Notes under the pieces: model-generated
Told to the model about the DNA's origin: nothing
What the model saw: the letters and a program-made list of their open reading frames with translations, nothing else
The model's database searches: none
Program-made: the position numbers and the translations under genes
From: Tretioscincus oriximinensis
Taxonomy: Eukaryota > Chordata > Lepidosauria > Squamata > Gymnophthalmidae
Assembly (NCBI GenBank): GCA_022410635.1
Contig: JAJVDF010000467.1
Location: 879,540 to 943,539 of the forward strand
Direction of reading: 5' to 3'
DNA length: 64,000 nucleotides
Shown: piece by piece, positions 43,967 to 56,589 of the stretch
Layout: each line of letters starts with the position of its first letter
Position numbering within the stretch: position 1 is the first letter of the stretch

Positions 43967-44393
43967 ACCTAGGTGTGTGAATTGCAGCAATGTGCTATAG
44001 TGCCCTGCTGAAATTCACTCCTCTAATTCCAGATTAGTGGCATGCAGACACACTATTCTGGAATAACATCCAGTAATGTGAATTAGTGAATCAGGATAGC
44101 CAAGATTCCCTAATGCATACTACTTTAACATAAGTACACAAAGGGCCTTAAATATGGATCTAATCTGATTACTACTATTCCTATGCTAATATTATGGATT
44201 ATTGAGCTCCTTAAATTAGATTACTAGATATGTGCATACACGGCAATAGTACTGGAACAGAAGTCATGGGGTTCAGCTCCCTGCTCATTGGAGGATTCAC
44301 TAAACCATCCCAGATAAATGGGTGTCCAGTCTCTGAAAACATTCATTGAGCAGAACTTGAAACTATTCCACTGATTCCAGTAAGATCTAGAAG

Positions 44394-44715
44394 AAGGAGG
44401 AGGAGGAGGAGGAGATGAAGAACTTGGTTCTTATACCCCGCTTTTCTCACCTTTTCAAAGGGACTCAAAGCGGCTTGCAAGGGTATTTTATCTAAAGGCT
44501 CACATTCTATCTTCCCCACCAGACTCTGGTGGTTCCCATGTATCTACTTGCAATCAGTTGCTATTTCTTGCAATTCCTGCTTTCGAATAGTTGTGTTGGC
44601 TAGAGCTACAAGCTAGTGGAAGGTGCTCATCCCTCCCCACGTCCGACACAGGGCTTCGAAACCCCATCTCCCAGACAAGAAACGAATTCCTAAGCAACTG
44701 AGCCCTTCGCGCCTG
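44394..44715 (-). mobile_element. tRNA-derived SINE (copy 5) with GGA tail
   Basis: Reverse copy: gaagaaggaggaggaggagg tail, gggactcaaagcggcttgca, tggttcccatgtatctactt, ggcttcgaaaccc (B box), and cagttgctt-type A box remnants at the right end. Confidence 0.82.
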
Positions 44716-45864
44716 CCAAAGTATTTATTAAGCTTTAATCTCTATCGCCTCAACTGTGGTTTAATACCATTGCTTCTGACCTATCTATCTGCAAGTGAGA
44801 ATAGGGCTGATTCCTCTGACCTGGGGTAGCTCTTCAGATATTTCTAGGCAGGTATCAGGTCTCCTCTCTTTTGCAGGCTAAACATTCTTAGATCCTTTCA
44901 CCGTTCCTCATAGGATTTCAGGAAGCTACAGGAAATGCTCAAGGTTGACCTAAACTAAGGAATCTAAAAAGGTATGGAAGAGTAGTTTTAAAGGCTTCTG
45001 ATGCTTGAATATGCTGTTTACAAGCAATATAATACTCTCTTCTTGCATTGATTGTAGGTCACACTCGTGCTCTCTCATCCCTTTACTTTTGGGGGTGATA
45101 TGAGTCAGTTTTCGGCTAGTGACCTTCTGAGGGTGGAAAAGTCACACCAGCTAAGAGGCATAGAGCAAGCTTCTAAATGGCTTTTCTCAGAGATTAAAGT
45201 CTCAGCATGTTAATAATCCTAATTTATCAAAGGCCAATACTTAGTCTTACCACATAAGAATTCTACTTTCCATAAAATGCTCAGCAGGCTACAAGTGCTT
45301 AAACAAATTCTTAACCACAAAAGACAAGCTGGTGCCTCAGAGCTTCCCGGATCAGCCAGTGAAGCTGAAAGGTCATTACTGATTATTTCAACAATGAGGC
45401 CTGACATTATGGCCTCCCAAACTAATTTCCCAAATAATTTTTCCTAAGCTGGAGTGCTTGACAAGGATATCTTGCAGTGCGCAAGGAGACAGAGCAGATA
45501 AACAGGAGGAAATTAGCTATACAAATGGAAAAGAGGACTGAACTTGCATGGATGTAACAAGATGCAAAAACAAGAGAAGTGTAAGTTAAGGCTCAAAATC
45601 CACCACGCCTTAAAGGGTCTGTCCACATGGCATTTTGGACTAGGGGAGCCACTGCCATGACATATCCATACATAGACCAGATCTGTCTGGCAGTAAGGAG
45701 TAAGCATCAAATCTGCATTGGAGCAGACATTCACATGATTCCAATGCTGCCCAAACTGCTCACTATAAATTGTACTGCTGCAGCTAATCCAGATCTAGCT
45801 AGTGCAGATTTAGCATGTTAAGTGCACAAAGAGCTTAAAGTGCATTATGCCATACAAACTGCAA

Positions 45865-46045
45865 CAAGCAGCAATTTTGAAATACTATTTGCAGGGCAGC
45901 GAGAACAGTTGAAGATTTTGCCTTCTTCTGTTTCAGGCTGCCCAGGTGCAATTGATGGGCCACCGTGTGAGACAGAATGCTGAACTAGATGGGCTCCATC
46001 CTGATTCAGCAGGGCTCCTCTTATGTTCTTATGTTCTAACTAACC
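45865..46045 (+). mobile_element. CR1 LINE 3' fragment
   Basis: gaaatactatttgcagggca, tgaactagatgggctccatc, and a ttcttatgttcttatgttct end. Confidence 0.85.
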
Positions 46046-46682
46046 TCTCAACAGATTGCAAAGCTAGCTTCAAAATTCACACCTAGTAGTAAGCAGTGGA
46101 GAAGATTTTGGATTAAGAGAGGTTTTAAGGAGAAAAATGGTTGTTCGCCAACAAGTTCAAGTGTGAATATGAATCGTAGGTTCCACAGTGAACCAAATAC
46201 ATATATATTCCTACTAAAAAGGTGTATGCATATATATTTGTTTAAAAACAATGTACCAGTAATTACAGTTGAATTTAAAAACAATTAAGTAAACAATTCT
46301 AAGTCAATTTAGCCAGACAAATCTTTAAAATGTTAACATTGCTAAAAAGAACTTCATCTGAAAGCATATAAGGAGATATTTTCCTTGTAGTGAAATATAT
46401 GATCTCCTTGTATAATGACAACCGCAATGACAATAACAATGGGGAAACATTTCAAATACATAGAGGAAAATGTCACTCCCATGGTTGATTTATGCCAGTG
46501 GTAAACAATGACTGTAATGGTATTTGATTGATAGGAAAGCAACACAGAGGTTCCCAGTATGTCATTTGGAATGCATTGTTGGATTAATGCAGTTCAACTT
46601 TCCTCATGTTGATACAGATTGCTTCAGCTAATCCGGATCAAGATAATTCGGACTGATTCATATATATATAGAAAAAGAACAG

Positions 46683-46920
46683 CAAGTACATTAACAAAAG
46701 GGCAACAAAAATGATCAAGGGTCTGGAGTACCTCCCTTACGAAGTCAGGCTGCAACGTCTGGGCCTCTTCAGCCTTGAAAGGCGACGTTTGAGAGGTGAT
46801 CTAATCATGCATGGAATGGACAAGGTGAATAGAGAAAAAATGTTTTCTCTATCACACAACACTAGGACCAGAGGGCACTCCTTGCCTAAGTTTAAACAAC
46901 AAGCGAGAGTCTAGCTTACT
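46683..46920 (+). mobile_element. CR1 LINE fragment (end of ORF2)
   Basis: Encodes IKGLEYLPYEVRLQRLGLFS then LERRRLRGDLI, the conserved C-terminal region of CR1 ORF2. Confidence 0.88.
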
Positions 46921-47444
46921 CTTCTTCCCCCCTTCATTTTCCTCTTTCCTCCATTTTCCTGGACCGGGTTCCATGGCAACCCGTGTGGCCTTGGCTCTGG
47001 TTTTAGAATGTTGATGACATCACTTCAGGCCTTGGGATTGTCCAATCCCAGGGCCTTCAGGGACTATTATGACTCTGCGAAATATATACATAGAGATTTA
47101 CTTATTTATTTATTTATACCCCACCCTATGCCCAGGGTGACCAACAATAGATACAACAGTACAAAATTGGCATATTGAAACAATATCAAAACAATATCTG
47201 AAGGTGGGAAGAAAAATGGCATTTCTTCAAGCAAAAGCCATGTTAGAGGTGCATCTTCAAATATCTTCTATAAAAATACAATGATGGTGACTGACGCACC
47301 TCAGGGGGAAAACTATTCCATAGAATTGGGTCGACCACGGAAAAGGTCCTGCCCCAGGTTCCCACTACATTTGTTGTTGAGAGGGGTGATGCAACCAGGA
47401 AGATTGTACAGACTAAGCCGGTTTCCATACTTTTGGTATAACTT

Positions 47445-47580
47445 AATGGGTGACCTTGTGCCAGTCACAGTTCTTTAGAAATCTCTCTGCCCCACCTACT
47501 TCACAGGGTGTCTGTTGTGGAGAAAACAAAAAAAAATATGTGCGCCCCCCCTATGGTTGGGATATAAGTACAATAATATA
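47445..47580 (+). mobile_element. Sauria-type SINE, partial
   Basis: gggtgaccttgtgccagtca, cacagggtgtctgttgtgga and ctatggttgggatataagta. Confidence 0.75.
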
Positions 47581-48439
47581 TTTCACTGAGTTATTCACAA
47601 TTCACTTATTTTCATTCTTCCAGCTCCATACTCTGCATGAAACTGGCCACTGCTATGAGCTGTTCATACAAATATGCATCTTTCTCATTTAGATTTGCTG
47701 TGGGTGGTCCTCCAAAAAGTCAGTTCTTCTTTGTCTATCATTCGGTTCTCCACATTATTAGATCTATAGTTGTTTGAATTATTACCCAAAATTGTTGCAC
47801 CTGCTGGCAATATCAAGAGACTTTTGGGGTTTTTTTTTAGGAACTTTTATTTTAGGATCTCCTCTGGCTCATAAATGTATTGCATATCACTGACAACATG
47901 CAAGTATATGAAGACCGAACTCTTAACATGCAAATGTTATCCTTTCTTCTTCCAAAATAGTCCATTCAGGCATGAGATATTATTTTATATCTGAAAAAAG
48001 GAAACTATTGAGTGAGCTGACCTGATCCTTAGAAAGCCTGGCAGTTTGGGTGGTCTGATTTCATAGCTTTATTGGGATTAAGAAGAAAATTAGAAAGTGT
48101 TCTCTAACCTCGATTCTGAGCTATAACTTGCACTGCATGAAAACTTGGCTTAAGATGAGTTTCTTGATATAAGAATTTTCTTTATATTAGTGTAAAGGAA
48201 GCATAATAACTTGTATTATGCCCATTGTAAGATCTTCAGCCAGATTGAGTGAAATATGACCTACTGATACAGCTAAATGCTGGAATAGCTCCAGATATTG
48301 TGCTGAATTTTTGTTCTTCACCTCAGTTATACTCAGTGTTTGCATGTTTTTAACTGTAAGTGAAGGCAGGATGCCTCTAAATGTCATTTACAGGGATTTA
48401 AATGCTTTCTTCTATTACTTGAAAAGCCCAGAAGCACTT

Positions 48440-48720
48440 GGTGGTCTGCTGTGTGAGGCAGGATACTGGACTAGATATCCTTCATGAATTAAGAGGAGTC
48501 CAAGTGTATAGTGGCTACTAGAATGGTACTACTTCCAAGTTGGAAGTACGCATAGGATGTCTGTAAATGCCAACTTCAGGGAGCTGAAAGGTTTTGCTTT
48601 CCTCTACTGCTTCAAAAGCCCAGGTATGATTGGTCAATCACTTTATGAGATAAGATGTTGGACAAAATGCATTGTGACCTGATGTAACTGGGTTCTTCCT
48701 ATTTCTTATGTTCTAATCAA
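48440..48720 (+). mobile_element. CR1 3' ends, diverged
   Basis: Two adjoining pieces with the gcaggatactggactagata and ttcttatgttctaatca type endings. Confidence 0.55.
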
Positions 48721-49061
48721 TTGTACTCAATTACCTTATGCCTCATTTGAGTACTCTCATTTGAATAGCATGAAAGCAGTGGCTTCATCATTGTAACCAG
48801 AAAACAAAAGCTGCCAGTCATTCGGTAACAAGAGAAAAAAATGAGGGAGGAACTAATGCAGAACAGATGGCACTTATAAGGATGTAGTACTGATTAATAG
48901 GTATTATAACTATCCAGGGTTAAAGGGCTCTTAGTACAGATCTGATCTAGATTACCACTAGTCCCATGCAGATAATGGGTGTCTTAAACAGGATTATTAG
49001 GATAACAGGGCATTAAAATATGAAGAGTGTCATGTTTTGCATAGCCAAGTGCCAGACTTAC

Positions 49062-49207
49062 CCAGGTGGCTGAGAGCATCCTTGTCCCAGGGCCAAGTGG
49101 CAGCACCTGCCAATTCCTCCCGTACTGAGCTGGCAAAGTAAACATTGAGGAAATGACTGCTGTTCAACTGAAGAGTCTCCTTCAGCTCCTTCACGCTCAT
49201 ATATGCT
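49062..49207 (-). CDS. PAPPA2: PAPPA2 exon a: segment before the catalytic motif
   Basis: First PAPPA2 exon in reading order within the window, 146 bp. It reads (R)[15 protein letters not shown]... and ends ...[12 protein letters not shown], the part of the proteolytic domain just N-terminal of the zinc site. The acceptor is ccttacag before 49207 and the donor is GTAAGT at 49061-49056. It enters in phase 2 (completing an Arg codon) and leaves in phase 1. The next exon supplies GT and gives His-Leu-Gly-Gly, as in other pappalysins. The preceding exon, which should carry the LNR modules and a CCDP motif, was not found up to 64000, so the upstream intron is probably longer than 14.7 kb. Confidence 0.95.
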
Positions 49208-49414
49208 CTGTAAGGAGTGAATGACAACATAAACAACAATAGAAGTAATGAATAATGAAACTTAATATTCATGTACTTAAGTCCCCAGTGCAAGCTTAAA
49301 GAGGAAGATTTCCAGATCCCATCTCATCTCCTTCCTGAAGGAATCACCAGATCTTTTTCAATGCTTAATGTTCATGCTTTCATGTTTAAGAATATTGCAT
49401 ATAACTAGGGGAAG

Positions 49415-49570
49415 TTCATAGCACTTTAGAGACTAATAAGAAAAAGTTGGTATCATGAACGTTAATGATCCTACCAAATCTACTTTTTCAGATGAAATGC
49501 CAAAGATTTGGGCTATAAGAGCTTGTCATGCTACAAATCATTTTCTTTCTTTTTTTTAAAGAAATAGCCA
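49415..49570. mobile_element. Decayed Penelope-like end
   Basis: tagcactttagagactaata, agaaaaagttggtatcatga and tactttttcagatgaaatgc resemble the element end, interrupted to the right by the L1-like insertion. Confidence 0.45.
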
Positions 49571-49574
49571 TGAG

Positions 49575-50745
49575 ACAAGAATATTTTAAATCTATGATTA
49601 ATATCTGGCAGAAATCCAAGTTATGGGATATTCCAATAAATCTAAAATGGAAATTCTTTCCAAATTAAACCCTCATGATGATCCAAATTTAAGAGTGGTG
49701 ATCCAAGAGCTAAATAAAAAAGGAATTAAAACATTGGAACAATTATATGATCAAAGAGGGAAGCCATTCAATTTACAACACTTAGAAAACATGGTAGACC
49801 AGAGGCATTGGCTTCAGGCAATAGGTATAGTAAGATATCTTAACAATCCATCAAAAAGGAAAGCAATTAAAAGACAAGATTTGCCACTTGAAACAATAAT
49901 AAGAATGATCTTAAACAATCAGAATAAAATAATTACCAGAGTGTATAAAGAGATCAATAACTATGAAGACAAAATACTATTGGAAATAAAAAGTAGATGG
50001 AATCCAGATGTTAACATAGAATTACATAAAATCAATACTTCTTTTAAAGAAATTAAAATGAAAAAATGACTAATCTGAAAGAAGTGAAAATGAAGATAAT
50101 CCATAGATGGCATCGCACTCCAGTGCAATTAGCACATTTTATTCCGAATGTAGATGACACATGCTGGTTTGGATGCCAAGCTAGAGCAGATTATATCCAT
50201 AAAAATTGGAGATGTAATGAAGCGCAAAGTTTTTGGTCCAAAATACAAAAAGAGATCAACAAAATATGCAATATTAATTTAATATTAACGGAAATAATGG
50301 TGATCTTTTTGCAGGATTTGGATCAAATAAGGGAAATCAAGATTAGGGATATTGTCTGTAGCTTAATATCTTGCGTGCAACTAACATTACTAAAGGGATG
50401 GAAAGATGTTAGCAATCACTGTATGGAAACTTGGTATGAATATATAATAGAAAGAATGGCAATAGATTTCAGACATGAAAGAATCAGCAGCACAGACAAC
50501 GAGATAAGAATACTTCACATGAAGCAAAAATGGGAACTTGTTAAAAATGATATAATGATGTTGGGTACGGATCAAGTGAAAAGATTCAAAATTGATATAA
50601 TCTATAATATGTAATTATATGGTTCGCTTTTTCTCCTTATGTGTAAATTATGAGGTATATGGAAGATTGCCTGGTTAACGTGGGTAGGTGGGTTGGTGAT
50701 GGGTGGATTATGTTAAATGTATAACAATGTATAATAATAATTAAA
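49575..50745 (+). mobile_element. L1-like LINE ORF2 C-terminal fragment
   Basis: Two overlapping frames (49623-50069 and 50066-50614) encode the end of an L1-type ORF2. The second contains WHRTPVQLAHFIPNVDDTCW, FGCQA and a YIHKNWRCNEAQSFW block, the degenerate Cys/His knuckle typical of L1 ORF2 C-termini. The 3' end is a short TAA/A-rich tail. tagccatg-like words at both borders (49566 and 50751) may be a target duplication. Confidence 0.82.
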
Positions 50746-50754
50746 AAAATTAGC

Positions 50755-50850
50755 CATGGTAGTCTTTATTCAGAAAGTCTAGCAAGGGGGCTTGTAGTGC
50801 TCTGGAGACCAAGCATGAGATTTTGTAGCATTTACTTTTTCAGATACTAG
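50755..50850. mobile_element. Penelope-like end, decayed, right of the L1 insertion
   Basis: agaaagtctagcaagggggc, gtagtgctctggagaccaag and tactttttcagatac follow the terminal word order; it may be the other half of the piece at 49415-49570. Confidence 0.45.
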
Positions 50851-52224
50851 GGGAATTTTTTTTTACAAAAGAAACTGCAGGAAACAACCACAGTCATATA
50901 CATGTAGTTCAGGGAATTAAGTAGAACGCAAAGTACAGCGCAGAAGTTAATCTTTTTAAGTGATGGAAAGGGCTTGGAGGAAAGAGATGCAGCTAGTTTC
51001 TAAGATTCTATGACCTAGTGGTAGACTGGGTCTAAAAATATTGGTTGCTAGGAAATAAAAGGGTCCCCATCCCTAACTATAAGGCTATCATTTTATTTTT
51101 AAAGCACATGCCACACATCCTGTCCTTATAATTTTGCTATATTTTCTGGGCCCAGACTAACATGGTCGATGAAATTTGCTATTTTCAGCATGAAAGGGAA
51201 CAATGAAAATATTAACTGGTGTGGTACCGTCTCCATACACATATTTCTGCCCCTGTGTGAGGCTACGTTTCCCTCTATATGATCATGCTGTCCCAGATGG
51301 TCCGTGGTGGTATTACTAGGAGAGAAAAGCAAGCAGGAAGGGCTGGAGGTGAACAGTGGGCACAGATGGTGCTGAATGAACAGCAGTTTCTCTGCTCTTC
51401 TCTGCACACAAGTGTCTCTGTTCTGCCTGCAGATGGTGCTCAATGGACAGCAGGCAGAGTACGCTCTTCAGCCCAGGAAGAGGAATGGGGGAAAAAAATC
51501 AAAGGCATGGGCAAAAGCCTTCATTAGAGCCCAAGGGTGGCCCGGCTTGCCTTTGGGAAACCTGGCATGCAGGTCAGTCTGCCCCTGACTATGACATACT
51601 CTTGCCAGAAATTCAGACTAATACAACTGTTTCTTTGAATACAGTATATATTTTAAGTTGAATCCACTCTGGGATTTTATGGTGAAGAGAGGGGTGTAAA
51701 TTGTTGTTTATTAGTGATGTGCAAAGTTTGACTCTGGGTTGATGTTCAAGGTGAACTATTCCTATCAAACTGAATATGGGTTTGCCATCTTTGAGAAAAC
51801 AGGAATCCTCCTTCATGTCTACAAACATGAGCTATTCAACCAAATAGCTTGAATTCACAGACATTTTCATTTGCCCCTGAAGGGGCTTTTTCAATTGTAG
51901 GCCATAAGAGGCTAGCCTTCCAAGAAATATAAAGTAATTGATAACAAGGTCTTCTTAAAAACAAACTGACTATGGCTAAAACCTTTATATTTAATTCCTC
52001 AAAGTGACTATACTAGAAAGATGGAGGATTTAAGACCCTTAATGAACAGCCTTACCAATGTCTGTTTGCCTGGGGGTAATCCAGATTAAATCCAAGCGAA
52101 GAGCCCTCTAAAATGCATTAGTGATAAAACACGTTAATTAGGTCTGGATTAAAGCCATGCACTGTTTGGACAAAGAGTCAAACTCATCTATGAATGTTCT
52201 TTGCATCCTCTTTGCTTTGACTCC

Positions 52225-53380
52225 AGATCCAATATAAGAACATAAGAACATAAGAAGAGCCATACTGGATCAGGCCACAGCCCATCGAGTCCAGCATTCT
52301 GTGTCACACAAAGGCCCACCAGATGCACCTGGGCAGTCCGAACAGAGGTAAGCAAAATATGCTGCTCCTGTTCGTGACTCCCTGCAAATGGTATTTCAAA
52401 AGTCCTGCCTGTTGCTCCATCCCGGAGGCTACATCCAGACAACTATCTTAGTATCCATTTATACCCTTAGTGTCCATAAACCTGTCTAGTCCTGTCTTGA
52501 AACTATCCAAGCTGTTANNNNNNNNNNNNNNNNNNNNNNNNNNNNNNNNNNNNNNNNNNNNNNNNNNNNNNNNNNNNNNNNNNNNNNNNNNNNNNNNNNN
52601 NNNNNNNNNNNNNNNNNNNNNNNNNNNNNNNNNNNNNNNNNNNNNNNNNNNNNNNNNNNNNNNNNNNNNNNNNNNNNNNNNNNNNNNNNNNNNNNNNNNN
52701 NNNNNNNNNNNNNNNNNNNNNNNNNNNNNNNNNNNNNNNNNNNNNNNNNNNNNNNNNNNNNNNNNNNNNNNNNNNNNNNNNNNNNNNNNNNNNNNNNNNN
52801 NNNNNNNNNNNNNNNNNNNNNNNNNNNNNNNNNNNNNNNNNNNNNNNNNNNNNNNNNNNNNNNNNNNNNNNNNNNNNNNNNNNNNNNNNNNNNNNNNNNN
52901 NNNNNNNNNNNNNNNNNNNNNNNNNNNNNNNNNNNNNNNNNNNNNNNNNNNNNNNNNNNNNNNNNNNNNNNNNNNNNTTAAGTTGAAGTGCATTTGCCAC
53001 TTTGATGCCCACTCACCCAATTTCAATAAATCACTCTGGAGTGCCTTACAATCATTTTCAGTTTTCACTACCCTGAACAGTTTAGTGTCGTCAGCAAACT
53101 TGGCTACTTCACTATTTACCTCGGCATCCAGATCATTTATAAATATATTGAAAAGCAAGGGTCCCAGTACAGATCCCTGGGGTACCCCACTTCTTACCTC
53201 TTTCCACTCGGAGAACTGTCCATTTAATACTACCCTCTGTTTTCTATCTTTTAGCCAGTTTCCAATCCAGTACAAAGTCTGTCCTCTTATACCATGAGTA
53301 TGGAGTTTTTTTAGAAGCCTTTGATGAGGGACTTTATCAAACGCCTTCTGAAAATCTAGATACACAATATCAACTGGAGC
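52225..53380 (-). mobile_element. CR1 LINE, reverse, split by an assembly gap
   Basis: 53365 down to 52978 encodes YLDFQKAFDKVPHQRLLKKL (motif A), SGVPQGSVLGPLLFNIFIND (motif B) and FADDTKLFRVV (motif C). The 3' end follows left of the gap (52225-52517), ending in aagaacataagaacataaga. The frame is intact up to the gap. Confidence 0.92.
52518..52977. other. Assembly gap (460 Ns)
   Basis: A run of N inside the CR1 element. The missing sequence is most likely CR1, judging from the two sides. Confidence 0.98.
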
Positions 53381-53917
53381 TAATCAGTGAGCATTCAGAC
53401 TAAACAGTAATTAGACCACTTGCAATTTGAAACCAGAGATGTAGGCCAATTGCAGGTCATATGTTCCACTCAAGTCATGCGGAACAACAGCTTCACATCT
53501 ACATATTGTTCCAGTTCTAATGTGGTCCAACCTGTTTAACGCAGACTCATATTGCTATAGCTATTGCGAGTGAGACTAATCTGAATTTAGTAAAACAGAT
53601 TTAGTCCAATAAGTATATAAATGGGTTAAGGCAATTCAAACCTTTCAACTATGTGCTTAGAAATCATTCACAGATGCAAGATCCATTGGAAGTTGGTACA
53701 TTCATGCAACCTATCTCCAAATTACAGAATGAAGGTAATTAATGTAGACAGACAAACAAAGCATAATACTCAGAAGTATGTGGTGAGAGAAACCACTCAA
53801 TACTTTAGAAGTGCTTAATAGACTAAAATCTTAAAATAATTTTGGTTCCTAATCTATGTGTCTAGGGAAAAACCCAACTCCAGTCCTTGCAAATCATCCA
53901 AATTCCACAATCAGAGG

Positions 53918-54418
53918 TCAATGATTTGGAGGGATTCTCATGTGGCTCTCTTGAGAGACATTTTTCCTCACTGCCGCCTGCTGCTCCCTTGACATCGCTA
54001 GAATTCCTCTCTTCTTTAGGCTGACTCTGCTCTGTTTGTGCCCTTTTAACTGAATTTTTATCAATCCTGGTAGGGTTTTGTTGTTGTCGGCTCTGTTTCT
54101 CTCATTCGAGTGATCTAAGTACATATTGTGTTGATCTAAAAAAGGAGCAATTTGATATGAAGAGAGAAACGGTTTTTCAGTTACGCGGATTTCTCTATGA
54201 AAACCAAACAGCACATAACAGAGATGAAATGAAGTCTGGAATGGTGTCCCTTGGGTTTCTTCTCTTGTTGGTGTCTCCACTGGTGTTTTCATCTGACATA
54301 AACAAGCATTAATGCCAGTGTTATGTTGTGGACTCCTCCTCAGGGCTTCATTCTTATTGCTCAGGCCACTGGCATGAAGTTTATCAATCTTCTCCTTCTC
54401 CAAATGGCTCTTCACCAA
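53918..54418 (-). other. Unassigned 166-codon ORF
   Basis: Open frame with a hydrophilic, basic C-terminal part (KLHASGLSNKNEALRRSP near the start; KGHKQSRVSLKKRGILAMSR later). I recognise no family, it does not match PAPPA2, and it lacks clear splice sites. It may be chance or the remains of a transposon. Confidence 0.2.
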
Positions 54419-54734
54419 GGCATTCCAAAACAGATCCTCATCATAGCAAACTTCAAAACCAGTGTGTTAGCATGAGCCCCTGATTCAGAATATGGGAGCC
54501 ATGAAGACAGAGCACCTCTCATGTTCAAGAATACCGAGGTCCTATTTCACTGTTATGACATAGTGTACCAATGAAATTCAAGCTTACATGTCCTCAAGAC
54601 TAGGAAAGTTCATTCTTAACCATCAAAGACTGAAATTGGAAGCTTCAAAATTCCCCTGAGTTCTGAGACTGCAACGTGCAGTAGCGGCTAATAGATCAGT
54701 GCTGCCTGCATTGATAGTAGGGATCCAGATTCTT

Positions 54735-54778
54735 TTATAGTATGTCATGCATACTATATTTATAGTATGTCATGCAAG
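54735..54778. repeat. Short tandem duplication
   Basis: tatagtatgtcatgca occurs twice with tactatatt between the copies. Confidence 0.8.
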
Positions 54779-54926
54779 CCTCAAAACTTGCTAGGATGGC
54801 TAGGACACCTATTGAGAGGACTGGGGCTGCAGCTTCAAAACTTGGACTGTGAGTTTTGAGGCCCAGTTTACGGACCTCAATAGTCCAAATTGTCTGCATA
54901 GGACCAGTGGTAATCCAGATCAGATA

Positions 54927-55016
54927 AGTATGAAATTGCAACGGTCTAGATAAATGGGAAGATAGAATGTAAGTACGAAATTGCGACAAACTAGATAAAT
55001 GGGAAGATAGAATGTA
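54927..55016. repeat. Tandem duplication of a 45-bp unit
   Basis: Two adjacent copies starting gtatgaaattgcaacg and gtacgaaattgcgaca and both ending gggaagatagaatgta. Confidence 0.9.
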
Positions 55017-55868
55017 CCTCTGTATTTCCTTGGCTTTGCACACCCAAACCCTAAACCTTTTTCTTGGTTTACAGCACCCAAAAACTCACAATGGACCGCA
55101 TTCAAAACACGGGTGCTGGTGCAACCTTCACACATGCTTTGAATTGGTGGCAGGTTTTGCTACGCGAGGCACCCATCTGCTCCACCATGCATGCTATAGT
55201 GTCCAAATTTATTGCCTTGCATGCTTTAACAGTAAAGTTCTGAGCTCTGGGATTGGTCAATAAAGATCAGCCCAAAGTTTGAAATGTTACCATTGGTTAT
55301 GAGTCTTTTATTAATGGTAAAGTCGTCCAAAATAGACCATGATGCAAAGTTTTGATTGATTTGGGTTTTTTGCTACCCTCAGCCATATCTACAAAAGGCA
55401 TGTGAAGAATAAGGATATGTTGAGGGACCTTACATGTAGTTTAATTTTTCAACTAATAAATAAAGGCTAGCCATCAAAAAGAGCAGAAAGGTTCATGGTT
55501 TTTAAAAAATGCAAAATTTTGACTTAATTTTAAGGCAGCATTCCAATATAAAAGCAATCTACTTCAGTGACATTTGTTAAACACAACACAGTGATGGACC
55601 CTTTTGAGGCACAGAGATGTAGCTGATTAAATCAAAGAAAGTAGAGAACAAAAATAGACACTCAGTACTTGGGCAGAACTGGAAGGACTTTTTAACATTT
55701 TTGCAAATGATTTGGGATTTGTGGCAAGAAATGAGATGGATAAGATTAATCATGACAAGCAATGATTCAGAGACTGAAAAAGCAAACAGGAAACATTGTG
55801 AAAAACTCCAGGATGACTCCCCACATAGGCATTTGATTGGCCATTGAGGACCTTTCTGCCCAAGATAC

Positions 55869-55945
55869 TATACTGCTCAAAACAATTAAAACTTAGTATT
55901 ACACGGTTATGTTAAAGTGTTTCTTTAATTGTTTTGAGCAGTATA
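55869..55945. mobile_element. Palindromic Tc1/mariner-like MITE, copy 3
   Basis: Ends tatactgctcaaaacaat and attgttttgagcagtata. The left arm is more diverged than in copies 1 and 2. Confidence 0.82.
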
Positions 55946-56589
55946 TATTGTATATCTTGGAGTAAAGGTCTCAAGTCCGTATTTTACATGACTGACACCC
56001 TGTGCAAACAATTATTTTATGCCCCCCTCCCTTCCAGAACTTCCTAGCGGCACTACCATGAATTAATAATAAAAAAAATTGCCAGGTTAGTGCCTTTAGG
56101 AGGCAGCCCTGGTTGGAGAAACATCTTAGCGGTGCTGTGGTGATTTAAAAATAAAAAAATAATTATTTTTCATGCAGCTGTCTTCAGGAGCTGGCCGTGT
56201 TTGCCAGAGCTGCAGTGATTAAAAAATAGTACTTTTTTGCAAATTCTGCTGCTCTGTGAAGCTGCACACTATCTGAATGCCAGTGTAGCCTGTGTCAAGT
56301 CCCCAAAGTGTCTAAAATGGCAACTGCAACTCAGTAAAAGCAGCAATTGATGCAGAAGACTTGAATTTCATACATATAAATGGAGACCAGGCTTCAGTCA
56401 AACCTTTACTTCTAAACCTACTTGACTTCCAATCCTGAAGAATGAGCTTGATCCAGGGTTTTTTCTGGATTAAACTTCATGTTTTGGGCCTGAAGAAGCA
56501 CTTTTCCTGTGATGATATCTTACAACATTTAAATATTTTTAATTCAGAGAATGTGAAAGAAACGGAAGTGATGGATGAACTGGTGCCAG

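Larger units (their letters stand above)
42627..49061 (-). other. PAPPA2 intron between exons a and b
   Basis: Contains a SINE tail (42844-42897), a family-B foldback (43772-43966), a reverse tRNA-SINE (44417-44715), CR1 pieces (45865-46045, 46683-46920, 48440-48720) and a Sauria-SINE piece (47445-47580). 42900-43760 and 44720-45860 show nothing named. Confidence 0.75.
3196..49207 (-). other. PAPPA2: PAPPA2 gene, internal part (14 exons)
   Basis: The span holds 14 exons on the minus strand that read as one continuous 900-codon segment of pappalysin-2. The product is a secreted zinc metalloprotease of the metzincin clan that cleaves IGF-binding proteins 5 and 3 and so releases IGF (family knowledge). 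The assignment to PAPPA2 rather than PAPPA rests on stretches such as [18 protein letters not shown] and VHLGPMDTFCDIPLTIKL, which follow the PAPPA2 sequence as I recall it. Every exon has GT/AG borders and phases agree throughout. Both ends of the gene are outside the window: the N-terminal exons to the right, the last CCP modules and the stop codon to the left. Introns range from 212 bp to 11.5 kb and hold most of the repeats listed here. Confidence 0.96.
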
